From assembly GCA_948567375.1 (NCBI GenBank), contig OX419758.1:10979001-11043000 (forward strand): 64,000 nucleotides of DNA, in the 5' to 3' direction. A program made the translations under genes and the position numbers. Below, in pieces: positions 22,437-33,256 of this stretch. Position 1 is the first letter of the stretch, and each line of letters begins with the position of its first letter. The stretch is from Lunularia cruciata. Its lineage: Eukaryota > Streptophyta > Marchantiopsida > Lunulariales > Lunulariaceae. The notes under the pieces were generated by a model. That model saw nothing but the letters and a program-made list of their open reading frames with translations, ran no database searches and was not told where the DNA came from.

Positions 22437-25400
22437 ACTATTTGAAATATCATACAAGCCAAATTTATTCTATTTTTTATTGATGAGTAAAAATTAGTTA
22501 TGTTGAAATTTATGTATTATTTCAGAAAAAATTTATAAATCTAAGTTCAAATCAAGACCAATAATAACTATTTGATTTAACTGCTAATAATTTCAACACT
22601 CAATACTATGAACTTTAACACAAGGGTTTAAATGGCATGAAAATTTAGAATATTATGAATGGTATGAAATAAGATTTTAGAATCTATTATTCTATCAACC
22701 TTCACAACCAAGACTTTCTATTTAATGAATAAGAATTTTAAATATTTCATGTTACAAGGATTTCATTTAGTAAGGTAGATATTATAAAACTTTTATGATA
22801 TATACTTCACTATTTCAAAGAAATTTTGCTGAAATTCTCTTGATCTTAATTTTGGTTTTCACCATCTATGTTAATGGCACTAATCTTGGAGCTTGTTAAT
22901 TGGTCCAAAAGATCTCCAGAATAAATCTCTTCATGTTGTATAAATTCTTTTGCAAGCTCTTTAGCCCATGCATCTTGGGATTATGAGATTTCACTCCTAT
23001 TTTGTGATTTGTCTAAAAACCAATCTTTCAAATTGTGGCATACTTTGCTATCCCATTGTGGCTATCATCCATATGGTTGCAACAATGAGTACACTCTCTC
23101 CTAATATCCAAAAATATACTCTGGTTTTAAGAGTATCTCTTAGCTTATGGTTTTAACTATAAGGACTCACTTCTTAGAAATGTAATTTTTGAGATATAAA
23201 AATATCTGGTAAAATTATGAATAAAGATCAAGAACAGAACTTTGGAAGAATTGGTAGCTAAGAATGGTAATGAAAAACAGTAAAAGAAAGTTGGGAAAGT
23301 AAAAAAAAACCCATGAAGTCTTAGAATATTAATCATAAAAAAATTATAATTGCATGAATAGCTATTAATTTTAAATAGTAATATTTTTTAATAGAAGAAG
23401 GCCTAAAATGTTATGACAAAAGGAAATTTAAGGATATAGGGAAATGGGGAAATAGGAAAACAAAGATGATTGTAACTGGGAAAAAGAGTAATATAGTTTT
23501 AATAATTAAAGAGAGATTTCAATAGTATGAGTACAAATCAAAAAATAAATATTAAGACACATAGAGATTGGGAAAAAGAGTAGAATTGCTTGTAATCGGG
23601 GAAAAGCGTAATTTTAGATGTTAATAGGACAAAGGAAATATCAAAAAAAAGAGTCTAATGAAATAGAAAATGGTAGTGTATGAGGAGAATATGAATAGAA
23701 GGATTTGGGTGCTTATTATAAAAGAAAAGAAGCTATATGGAGATATAGAAATTAGGAATGATAGCAAGTGTGCTTTGTGGAAAATATAAAGGAAGTTGTA
23801 AGGATATAGGAAAAATTAAAAAATCTGTATGGACATATGGAATTTGTAAGGACATACTAAGACTAGATGTAATAATTGTAAATATTAGGTGCAATGAAAA
23901 CAGGATTCTAAAGAAGAATTGAAATTTGATAGAATAGAAGCCTTAGTATGCTTGTGTAATAATAAACTCTTAAAAAAATAAAAAATTGTGACAAAAAGCA
24001 AATGTGTTTTTCTGTAACAAAGAGGAATATTAGAATTCAATCAAAGAAGAGAGACTTGAGAAATATGTATATTGAAGTTTTACTAGGCTAATCACATCAG
24101 TGAGAATCATAAAATTAATAGTAAATATGGAAGAATTGAGAGCTTAAGATTCTTATAATAAAGGAAAATGCATGGATATATGGGAAATAGAATCAATAGT
24201 AAGGGAATAATTCAAACTAAAAAAATTATTACCTGGTGAAATTGTAGTGGTAATCATGCAAATGTGCTAGAAACATAGTACAAATGGAATATATGGAACT
24301 TGTTAAGATATAAAAGATTGTGTATATTAGGCTAAATGATGGAAATACGATTAAAAGTTTTCAAAGAATGAAAAGCTTAGTGTGCTAAGGACCAAAGAAA
24401 TCTAAGGTAGATGCTTAAGCACCTAGGGAGAAATAGAAAACCTCCGTAAATGTAACTGTGAAAAAATAATTTATTAGATGAAAACAGGATACGTGAAATT
24501 TTAGAAAGACTAATTGAAGTATAATTTTAAGCATTATTGAGTGTATTAGACTCAGTATTATTTAAAGTCATATGATTTAAAAAATATTTGAAACATAGAA
24601 GTTTGGATGAATATAATGCTTAGGATACTTGTGATAAAAGAAATTCTATGGATATATAGAAGCTATAAAAATATTGAAAGTACTTATAATTCTACAAAAA
24701 GTATCGCTAGAATTCAGAAATAATTTAAAAAGAGACTTGCAAAAAGCAATTGAAACTATTATAAGGAGGAATACTATATCAATATATATAAGAATAAAAG
24801 TAAGGAGAATAAAAATAAAAATAAAAAAAGGATAGAAAAGAGAGCTTTGAGATTAGCAATGGTAATCAAAAAAATAAGACTCCAACATCTCCTTTTCAAA
24901 TGAATGGATTGTTGGATTCCAAAGATTAATAATGAAATTGGCATATTTCAATCCTCCTTTAGACTAGAAGAATGTAAAACTGAGCACTCTAATTCTGCAA
25001 CGCTAAAGAAAAATGAATGCGAAAAATATATTAGGATTCTAAATTAGCAATAGTCACATTAAACTCTTAAAGTGAAATACTAATACACCACTTTCAAATG
25101 ATATATTGGAATTTCTCTTTAGATTCTAAAGATAAAATATAATTGATATTTTTTACTCCTACTTGATAATGAATAAATGGAAAATTTGCTAAAATTTTAA
25201 TTTTTAATTCTGAAAGTGAAATGACTAGTAAATATATTAGGATTTTTAGATTTGCTAGATCAACCCTAAATGTAAAAGTGAGATTCAAAATTTTTATTCT
25301 CAAATGATTGAGATTTTAGATTTTAAAATTAAAGCACAGAACTAAATTTTACATTCTTACTCTTGAATGAAGAAATGTGGAAATTATACATAAAGATAGT

Positions 25401-26560
25401 AACCCCACACTTCAAAACCACACTTTGGTATAAATGAATATGATTAGAGAATTTATTGGACTTGGGAGTCTTGTAGTTAGCTTCCTTACAATTGCCCAAA
25501 GCTACCTAAGCTTCTTTCTTCAATTTGTAATTACATATGGTTACAAAGCTATTGAATGCAACCATGTGGATTGGAAATCATTGTTTACAATAAACTAAGG
25601 TTTATGATTAGCAAGGGGTTTTGTCTAAATATACATATATTTATGGCTTTTGCCTCCAAGAAAGGAGCTTTTGGAGATGTAGATGAATTTGGCTTGCAGT
25701 GGTTCCCAAATTCCATTCAACGTGTTGATTTATGTTTGTATTTGTCTATATGAACAGTCTTGACGAGCTTGGTAGATTGGTAGATTGGCACAAGGCAGCT
25801 TTATTGGGATTCTCACGGGCAATGAGGCTGATATAGATTTAATTCAGTGAAGGTGCGGGAGTTAGTAAAAGATCTTTTAGTGTTCTATCCATATCTCATA
25901 TGGACCATGTTGTATCATAGTGCACGATATGCAATTTAAAGTCACATCAATTTAAAGTCACATATGTTCTTTGTTTTTGTCACATCAAGTACCTATGTCT
26001 TGTGTTTTCTTTGTGTGTTATGTGTTATACCTTCGTTTTTTCCACGCGGTCGCGCTTTTTCGTTTCTTTGATGAATATAGCTTCTTATAAGTAAGTGAAA
26101 TATCTACATTTCTATTCTTTTCTACCTGATTACATTTTCAATATTAAAATAGAACCTCACTTCATATTAAAAATTTGCAAAAGTTAAGTTTATGAAATGA
26201 ACAAAAGTAAATTCTAGGCTATTAGTTATTTTGTGTATAAATCAACTTTGTGATATTGGACATTTGAGTTGTTGTATTAGACATTTAGTTTGCATTGTTT
26301 GGACATTTGATTGCAGAAAATTCGATTTGAATTCTAAAATTAGACATTTTTAGTTCAAAAATTGTAAACATAGGTTCTAAAACGATGTATAAATATTATA
26401 TATATATATTATTTTAAAAATATCATAAATAATTTATTATAATTGAAATAATAAATATTCTAACAACAAATAATTCCAATCAAGAGATCCAATGCTATTA
26501 AAGGAAGAATTACAAGTTCCAATATTTAAGAGTAATTTAAAATATTACATTTTGGAATAC
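22437..26560. other. AT-rich intergenic DNA without a recognisable gene
   Basis: No open frame longer than about 70 codons resembles a protein. The stretch 23400-24900 carries degenerate tandem repeats (separate entry). A short (TA)n run lies near 26397-26412. A sequence near 26030-26060 (CCACGCGGTCGCGCTTTTT) resembles part of the repeat found at 31057 and 32084. Confidence 0.7.
23600..24660 (+). repeat. Degenerate tandem repeat, unit about 215-245 bp
   Basis: A diverged block of the type GCTTAGGATACTTGTGATAAAAG recurs near 23704, 23934, 24148, 24384 and 24627. Within units other shared blocks occur, such as ATGGAAYTTGTWARGAYATA (about 23838 and 24297) and TATTAGG (about 23885 and 24330). 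Similarity is weak and the array is old. Confidence 0.45.
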
Positions 26561-26938
26561 AGAAACTGTTTGAGTAATAGTATCGAAATCATCGATAGAT
26601 GCCTTCGTCGGCCTTCCGACCCTTAATGTGGTACTGTACGCTCAATTACCCTGTCCCATGACTTCGTTCCTATTGCCAGAGCAGAGATCAAGTGCGGAGC
26701 ACTGCGATCACTCCCCACACATTTGAGCCAACTGACACGTCGTAGAACTTGTTGGCGAACATAGTGTTCTTACGAATTGCACTGTTTAGCCTATTTAGTC
26801 TGGGTATGAGTGTATAAGTCTCACAAGAGCAGAATTAGTGTAAGCGAGACTATTTAAGTGCAAGGCCAGTTAAGGGAAACTTGTGAAACTAATTACGCCC
26901 AACATTGATGAAAGAATATTATTTTGTTTAAAGAACCA

Positions 26939-27382
26939 TTATTTTGACGCAGGCGGCGGGATTATTCCTTGTCTGGCAAATTTGCTGGAGACATTCATCC
27001 TCTTCTTCCCAGGATAGAATCTTTTATTGTAGATTTTTTTCAGATTCACCAACAGTGAGGTTAACACCCCAGTCACAAGGAGATTCGACTGCAGCCCATA
27101 GCCATTCAACATGAACATGAGTGGGAGTTTGAAAAGAAAGAGTAATGCGAACTTTTTCAAAAAAGTAGGTGAAATCGACCAGTTTGTGAGCCAGTTTGAT
27201 GGACCTTTGAGTCTAAGTGCGACTAAATAAGATCGAAGGAGATAATACAAGGTTGCAATTAAACTCACTGAGACTATATTATTTAACCATGTTGCGCTCA
27301 TGGTTCGCTCGTCATTTTGTTGGTGGGTGGAAATAGTCTGAGTGAGAGTAATTGCGTTAAACAGAAGGAGAACGATAAGCAT
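26939..27382 (-). CDS. Hypothetical 147-aa membrane protein
   Basis: An ATG-initiated frame of 147 codons on the minus strand. The protein is strongly hydrophobic with three or four likely membrane segments: the N-terminus (LIVLLLFNAITL), about residues 32-55 (NIVSVSLIATLYYLLRSYLV), about 75-95 (FALLFLFKLPLMFML) and about 100-115. It has a basic tail ending IIPPPASK. Start to start it lies about 700 bp from the VIT-vWA gene in divergent orientation, so a shared promoter region is possible. I do not recognise the family. The second segment followed by LRLKGPSNW faintly recalls a cytochrome P450 anchor, but the rest does not continue as one. It could be an exon of a larger gene or a chance frame. 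Confidence 0.35.
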   Translation of the reverse strand: MLIVLLLFNAITLTQTISTHQQNDERTMSATWLNNIVSVSLIATLYYLLRSYLVALRLKGPSNWLTNWSISPTFLKKFALLFLFKLPLMFMLNGYGLQSNLLVTGVLTSLLVNLKKIYNKRFYPGKKRMNVSSKFARQGIIPPPASK

Positions 27383-28066
27383 TCGCAGAATAGGAATTCC
27401 AGTTATTTCACTTCTAGTCCAGTCTACTGCAATTCAACTTCTACTCCAAATGACTTCTACAACCAAGAGGAAAGAAGGTTTACTGGAAACTAGACCGAGA
27501 ATAGTACCGAGTACCTCAAGGTAGTTTATCTGAGTACCAAGAAAGTTCCGCAATCCTCCCAAAATGCAATGCATTTTGATAGACTGATAGACAATGCCCA
27601 GAACGTGGCAGTTTCAGCGTTACGCTGGCATCCAGCAAACACGTACACTTGTGATGGCGTAACTACGTGATGGCAAAGTCACGTTTCGAATATACTTGAA
27701 TGTAAGATAGTTGACTATCGGTCAAATCCAATACAAAACTTGATCTTGAAGAGACCATCCAGTCATACCTCGTCAGGTCCGTCTAGGGAGACTCGACAAG
27801 AGCGAACGCGTTGCATAGCTCGATCCGCTTGGAGGTACTTATAGACGTTCAATCTCTGATCGACTCTCACATCGACTTCTTCGTAACTCCTAGATCTTAG
27901 ATTTGAGGGGGATAGAATCTCAATTTGAGGTCCCGAGACCGATTCTATTTAAAAGACTTTCACAGATTTGGTAGGGGAAGCGCTTCAGAGTCAGGAGGCT
28001 TTGGGTTTAGAAAGTAGCGTCTCGATCGAAAGTTTTGAGTGGAAGTCAATAGGGAGCTGCAGAAGA

Positions 28067-30961
28067 ATGTTCGGACGCGGATATCGCCATGAATTCATTT
28101 GCGGAATCTATTATCTTAAGGATGGATTTCCACGCAATCCCAGGGATCCGGAAACTAAATGTTGGTTGCCGCTGCTTTCTCTCTCTGCTCACGCATCAAT
28201 CTCTCATAGTTCCTCTCGTGTCACTTTGAAGCAATCTTTCTCCGGCCCTCCAGAGAAGAGTATCGATGAGGCTGCCTACTGCTTTCCGCTTTACGAGAAT
28301 GCTTCCGTGGTGGCATTCACATGCAAGATAGGAAATCGTACCATCAAAGGAGTTGTAGAGGAAAAGAACAAAGCTAGAAAGACTTACGAAGCGGCAAAAT
28401 CTCGTGGGGAGAGCGCAGGATTACTGGTCCAGAACACTCCTGATGTTTGGAGCACCAAGCTCGGGAACATTCCCGCTGGGAGTAAGGTGCAGGTGGAAAT
28501 TCAGTATGTATGCGAGCTCAAACATGATAGCCAGGTGGATGGGGTCCGCTTTGTGTTGCCGACTCACATAGCGCCCAAATACGGTGATCTACCAGAAAAT
28601 CTGCCGGCATCCATCGATTCGAACAGCAAAGGGGTGGAGATAGTCGTGGATGTTATTATGGCATCTCCAATCACTAGCATACAATCACCATCTCACCCGA
28701 TCGCTGTAGAGATGGGTTCTCTTACGGAAGACCAGACGTCTCAAGGAAAGGATTTTGACGTCTGCAAGGCTCGCGCGAAACTTTCCCAGGCGAGCACTGC
28801 TCTGGATAAGGATTTTGTGGTGATGATTCTTGCGAACAGGATAAATGAGCCCCAGGCCATTCTGGAAACCCATTCTACCATACCGAATCAGAGGGCAATT
28901 ATGGTGACACTTGTTCCAAGGTTTGAAATTCCCAGAATCAAGCCTGAAATTGTCTTCATTGCGGATCGCAGCGGAAGCATGCAGGACAAAGTCGTCCAAT
29001 TGCGCAACGCTTTGGTTGTTTTCTTGAAGAGCCTTCCTGTTGGTGTCAAATTCAACATCTGCTCATTTGGTTCCAACTTTACGTTCCTTTGGCCCCAGAG
29101 TCGTTCATACGATCAGGACAATTTGGACATCGCTCTGAAACATGTCCAAACATTTGAGGCTAATTACGGCGGTACTGAAATGTTTCCTCCATTTGAAGCT
29201 GCTTTCAAGCAAAGGTACAAGGACTTACAGACGGAAATTTTGGTTTTGACGGATGGAGAAATCTGGAACACCCAACCTCTCTTCGATATGGTTCGAAAGG
29301 AATGCAAGAGTGGCGATGTAAGAGTATTTTCATTAGGAATAGGAGATTCCGTATCACACTCGCTGCTGGAGGGATTAGCCAAGGCGGGTGGAGGATATGC
29401 GCAAATTGTCGGGAAAGAAGATAAGCTAGATGCTAAGGTAGTAAGGATGCTGAGAGCTGCATTGGGAGTACATATCCGTGATTACCAGATCCAATTTCAG
29501 GAGGATCACATAACTGGGGATGCTTCTATTGACTCCAAGTCTATTGAGGAAGATGACGACTTTGAAATGCTGGAGCACGAGGACACGTCCAAATCGGAGA
29601 GTAAAGAACTTCCCAGCGAAAAGAAGAAGACCATTTCATTGTTTGATCCCTCTGTTGATTGTGACATGGTTGACCAACATGAAACTGAAGACAGGTTTGC
29701 GCATCTTCTGCCCTTCACACCACCTTCCAAGCTCCAGACACCCTTTACCATTCCCCCACTCTACCCCTTCACCCGCAGTACAGTGCATATCTTCTTGTCT
29801 TCTGCGGAGAAAAGTCCTAAGACACTCACCTTGCGGGGCTCAACTACTTCGGGGGAGACACTGGAGCTTGAAATTCCAGTGATGGATATAGGAGAGGGCT
29901 CGACTTTACACCAGTTGGCAGCAAGAAAATTGATGCGAGAGTTAGAGGACGGTGATAGCTATCTCCACTCTGGCAAGTTTGGTATTGATCCAGTGAAGGA
30001 CGAAGGGAAATTCTTGGACTGGATTCAGAGAGAGGGCGTACGAGTTGGAACTACTTACGGAGTGGCAGGCAAGTGGACGAGCTTTGTAGCCGTCGAAAAT
30101 GGTGAAGGGAGGGAACAACCAATTCCCCAGGAAGATGATGAGGTGGTGGAAGCTTCAGTGCGCGGGGCGAGCTGGTGCAGTTTATCTAAACCTGTTCCCC
30201 GCATGTGCAAATCCGCAGCTGGCCCTAGAGCTCTTTCTAGAAATAACCTAAAGGTTTCCTCCCCCGCACAACAGTTTGGTGGAACCACTCAAGCAGCATT
30301 CGGTGCTCCGGGTGCCCGATCCTTCAGTGCTCATGCTCCAGCCTTCGGGACAATGTCTCGAGCTTCGGACGTCATACCCGTTGGACGTGCGGGACCCCCA
30401 GCTTTCGCTAGTTCTGCTTTCGGGATACAAACCAATGGAGTTCCCACAGCTCAAATGGGTGATGGAATGTCCATGCCGCAATTCGGTATGTTTCAATCGG
30501 GCGATACAATGTCCGAGCCACCTGTGCCAACTGTCTCAGGTTTCAGGTTCGCACATGACTCAACGCCATCAACCGAAGTACCCGAGGGAGAGAAAGAGGA
30601 AGATAAAACTTACCGCTTGATGAAGCAACAAGCTTTCGACGGAAGTTTCTCGTCCAACTCTGGCGACTGGAAACAACAGATGGTTCTCGCGTACACGCAA
30701 TTTGTGCAGCAAGAACAGGACCTGGTTACTATTCAAGCTCTGACAAGCCAGGAAATTGAGAAACTATTGTGCACAGCTCTAGCCATCTCCATGTTTGAAA
30801 CGGATCTGAAGAACATGAAGGATGTTTGGAGTTTGGTGGTAGAGAAGGCCGACGAGTGGGGTGCGGGTGTTGCAGGAGATAAAGTGTGGACCATGGTCAA
30901 AATGTGGGCCTCTGAACACCTAGCGAGTGCAGATGAAAAAGCAAAACAAGCTTTATTCTAA
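28067..30961 (+). CDS. VIT and von Willebrand factor A domain protein (VWA5A/PARP4-like), 964 aa
   Basis: A single uninterrupted frame. I choose ATG 28067 (MFGRGYRHEF) because the family usually starts just before the CGxYY motif, seen here as CGIYY; the open frame extends about 100 bp further upstream but only with non-ATG codons. Residues about 1-150 form the VIT domain (EKNKARKTYEAAKSRGESAG is its helical hallmark). The vWA domain at about 290-460 has a complete metal-binding MIDAS: Asp300, Ser302 and Ser304 in DRSGSM, Thr370 in GGTEM, Asp396 in LTDGE. An acidic Ser-rich linker follows (about 480-525), then a conserved beta-rich region (IPPLYPFTRSTVHIFL), a Phe-Gly/Ala/Pro-rich low-complexity stretch (about 735-830) and a helical C-terminus with VWSLVVEKADEW. 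vWA MIDAS sites bind ligands through a metal ion; the cellular role of this class is unclear. Lack of introns contrasts with VPS45 next door. A TATA-like TATTTAAAAG lies near 27948. Confidence 0.9.
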   Translation: MFGRGYRHEFICGIYYLKDGFPRNPRDPETKCWLPLLSLSAHASISHSSSRVTLKQSFSGPPEKSIDEAAYCFPLYENASVVAFTCKIGNRTIKGVVEEKNKARKTYEAAKSRGESAGLLVQNTPDVWSTKLGNIPAGSKVQVEIQYVCELKHDSQVDGVRFVLPTHIAPKYGDLPENLPASIDSNSKGVEIVVDVIMASPITSIQSPSHPIAVEMGSLTEDQTSQGKDFDVCKARAKLSQASTALDKDFVVMILANRINEPQAILETHSTIPNQRAIMVTLVPRFEIPRIKPEIVFIADRSGSMQDKVVQLRNALVVFLKSLPVGVKFNICSFGSNFTFLWPQSRSYDQDNLDIALKHVQTFEANYGGTEMFPPFEAAFKQRYKDLQTEILVLTDGEIWNTQPLFDMVRKECKSGDVRVFSLGIGDSVSHSLLEGLAKAGGGYAQIVGKEDKLDAKVVRMLRAALGVHIRDYQIQFQEDHITGDASIDSKSIEEDDDFEMLEHEDTSKSESKELPSEKKKTISLFDPSVDCDMVDQHETEDRFAHLLPFTPPSKLQTPFTIPPLYPFTRSTVHIFLSSAEKSPKTLTLRGSTTSGETLELEIPVMDIGEGSTLHQLAARKLMRELEDGDSYLHSGKFGIDPVKDEGKFLDWIQREGVRVGTTYGVAGKWTSFVAVENGEGREQPIPQEDDEVVEASVRGASWCSLSKPVPRMCKSAAGPRALSRNNLKVSSPAQQFGGTTQAAFGAPGARSFSAHAPAFGTMSRASDVIPVGRAGPPAFASSAFGIQTNGVPTAQMGDGMSMPQFGMFQSGDTMSEPPVPTVSGFRFAHDSTPSTEVPEGEKEEDKTYRLMKQQAFDGSFSSNSGDWKQQMVLAYTQFVQQEQDLVTIQALTSQEIEKLLCTALAISMFETDLKNMKDVWSLVVEKADEWGAGVAGDKVWTMVKMWASEHLASADEKAKQALF

Positions 30962-31150
30962 ATATTTTGCCTTTAAAGTACAGACCTTGAGAGAATACAG
31001 ATTACAGATTTCTCATACAGACTCTATGTTACCTTTTTTTCTCTCCCTTGTACGGCTTGATGGGGTCTTCCCATCCTTCATTTTTACTACGCGGTCGCCT
31101 TTTTCCAGAATATGTTGCCTTTAAAGTAGACCTTGAGAGAATCCCCGCAT
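30958..31150 (+). repeat. Short duplication in the 3' flank of the VIT-vWA gene
   Basis: TTGCCTTTAAAGTA followed by GACCTTGAGAGAAT occurs near 30967-30995 and again near 31115-31145, offset about 148 bp. The first copy begins just after the stop codon. Confidence 0.7.
31057..31097 (+). repeat. Dispersed repeat GATGGGGTCTTCCCATC, copy 1
   Basis: A 41-bp sequence with the inverted repeat GATGGG/CCCATC around GTCTT, followed by CTTCATTTTT and an ACGCGGTCG block. It recurs twice at 32084-32242, with similar upstream context (CTCATAYAGACTCTA and CTCTCCCTTGTA). Confidence 0.8.
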
Positions 31151-32083
31151 CGGACAACGCTCTTCTTGTAACCACTCAGTTCACGCGTAAACCAGAACAT
31201 TCGAGTCGTAGCTAGAGAAATCAAGAATCGAGATTTCAACCATGTGTAAAGTAATCCAAATTTCTAAACAATTTTTTAATTAAAGCCAGACTATCTTATC
31301 ATTGTATTGTTTTCTTGGATACATGATCATTCCTTCAATGATGGAATTTGGCCCTGTTATCAAAAATACGATAAATTAGGTGCAACGGTTTGATGTTTGT
31401 CTTGCAATGTTAAAAATGCATGTTTGTCTTGCAATGTTCCACCTTTTTTAATTAATTCTGCTACATAATCGTAGTATAATGTACTGTATGTATTCTGTAA
31501 TTAAGTAATTCTTGACACTCGCACGAAACTTCTTGAATCTTCTAAGATAGATTTACTTCATTCGCTACTTGGATACAGATCAGGGCACCTCCACATGCAA
31601 CCAAAGCCATGAAAATGTCATCAACTTGACAACTTGACATCAGAGTTCGGGAATCTCATTTCAAAACTGGATGTTCCTACTCACCTCCTTTCAATCAGAC
31701 TTTACATTAAGAACAAGGAGCCCTCTACAGCAGGTGTTTCATACAAGTCGCTCACTTGAAGAGACATCCCCACAAATCGAAGAAAACTGAAGTAACTCTC
31801 CCCGGCTTGTTAAAGAGTACACCAATTTTAAGAGTACTCAAGAATGAGAGACGGACGTGTCCGGATAACAAAGACGTGACAAACACTCAAATCTAGGGTT
31901 AATGGACAAAGATAAATCTAGTTTATATTTCTTAATTGTCTTCCGTGATTTAAAGACCGCGGTAAGGTTAGAATTTCCATTTGATATAAGTAATAGACTC
32001 ATATGGACTCTATAGACTCTACTTTCTCATATAGACTCTATTGGGACTTAGCACCATTTTACTTTTTTCATCTCTCCCTTGTA
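31151..32083. other. Intergenic region between convergent genes
   Basis: No coding region or known repeat recognised. It lies downstream of the VIT-vWA gene and, on the other strand, downstream of VPS45. Confidence 0.6.
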
Positions 32084-32242
32084 GGGTTTGATGGGGTCTT
32101 CCCATCATTCATTCATTTTTTCTACGAGGTCGTCCTCCTTATATCTTTTGGTGTAAGTAATACTGGGTTTGATGGGGTCTTCCCATCCTTCATTTTTTCT
32201 ACGCGGTCGTCCTCCTTGTATCTTTTGGTATAAGTAATACTG
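32084..32242 (+). repeat. Two tandem 81-bp units carrying the GATGGGGTCTTCCCATC motif
   Basis: Units 32084-32164 and 32165-32242 both start GGGTTTGATGGGGTCTTCCC and end with TCTTTTGGTRTAAGTAATAC. They share the core with 31057-31097. Read as protein they give GFDGVFPSFI, but no longer frame supports a gene. Confidence 0.85.
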
Positions 32243-33256
32243 CTCTTCGTTCTATTAATTCAAAATCAAAGTTGTTATAAACACTGGGGCAATTACAATA
32301 ATTAGCGTTCTGCAGCTCTGAGAATCGTCAAGCTCCAAGACTCGACATGTCGTGTGTACCAGACCTCCTGACCACTGATTGTGGCCGATAAAGTTCTCAG
32401 TGACTGGAAATGTGCTACGCAAGTTGGTTCGGGCTTGGTAGAGATCTAGCACCCCGAGTACCCACTCTGCGTTTCCGAAGTCATCGATGGGCTATCTGAG
32501 TGACTAAGATCCAGCTAACATTTCGCCTTCGTAGGAAATAGCTGTCACCGTAGTGTACTCGTGCGATCGATGTTGTGGATCCCAATCCTTTAGGCATCAC
32601 AATCAAATACGAGCGAACTTCTTGGGAGCTTGTAACTTGTTCAGAGACAACCGCAGAATGCTGGAAAAGACATTGCTTAATACACAAACGCTAACCTGAA
32701 TCTAGCTTCTTTTACAGGGCTAGACGTGAAGACACGATGTTCCTTTCCCATATCCGACTCGATAAGATAAAAGAGAACTTCGTATATAGATTGCTCGAGT
32801 AAAATCTCCTTTCTAATGCTCTCACTTGTTCCTCTCCCTGTGTCAGAATCGACTGCAGAAAGAATTCTTCATAGAGCTTCCCTTGTTCCTCATTAATATA
32901 ATTCTTTTCTGTATTCTATATACCAAGTATTCTGTGTGCGGAAGCATTGGCAAATAATTTCTCATACGTCTGCTGTGTTCTGAGCTTGCCTCACTTCAAA
33001 GTCGGTCCCCTTCAGCTGAGAGGCAAGGCTTGCGGATGCAAGGGAACAGAGCGCCTATTTTTACAGAGCGGCCCATCTTTACACTTTATCATTCAAACTA
33101 ACTACAACACAGTCAATTATTTCTGCTCTGCAACTCTAAGTCGTGGACCTCAATAGCAGATCTCTTTTTCATTCGTACCTATCTTTACACTTTCCACTCG
33201 AACTAAATGAAACGCAGACAATAAATTCTCTACCCGGCAAAGCTTACAGTCGTTAA
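32243..33256. other. Intergenic / probable 3' UTR region of VPS45
   Basis: No protein-like frame is recognised. The last exon of VPS45 ends at 33257 on the minus strand, so some of this should be its 3' UTR. Confidence 0.5.

Noticed and set aside
22437-26560. Search for tRNA, rRNA or CRISPR-like arrays in the AT-rich stretch and elsewhere
   Set aside because: No cloverleaf, rRNA-like block or regular repeat-spacer array was found by eye.
26939-27382. Cytochrome P450 N-terminus
   Set aside because: Only a membrane anchor and LRLKGPSNW are suggestive; what follows does not match P450 and no heme motif is seen nearby.
27968-28066. Upstream extension of the VIT-vWA frame
   Set aside because: It has no ATG; the frame opens with TTG. 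Family members start just before the CGxYY motif, so ATG 28067 is preferred.
28685-30496. Minus-strand frames inside the VIT-vWA gene
   Set aside because: They are antisense shadows of a conserved coding frame and show no family likeness.
32003-32233. Short frame with repeated GFDGVFPSFI peptides
   Set aside because: It is explained by the 81-bp tandem repeat; codons extend only as far as the repeat.
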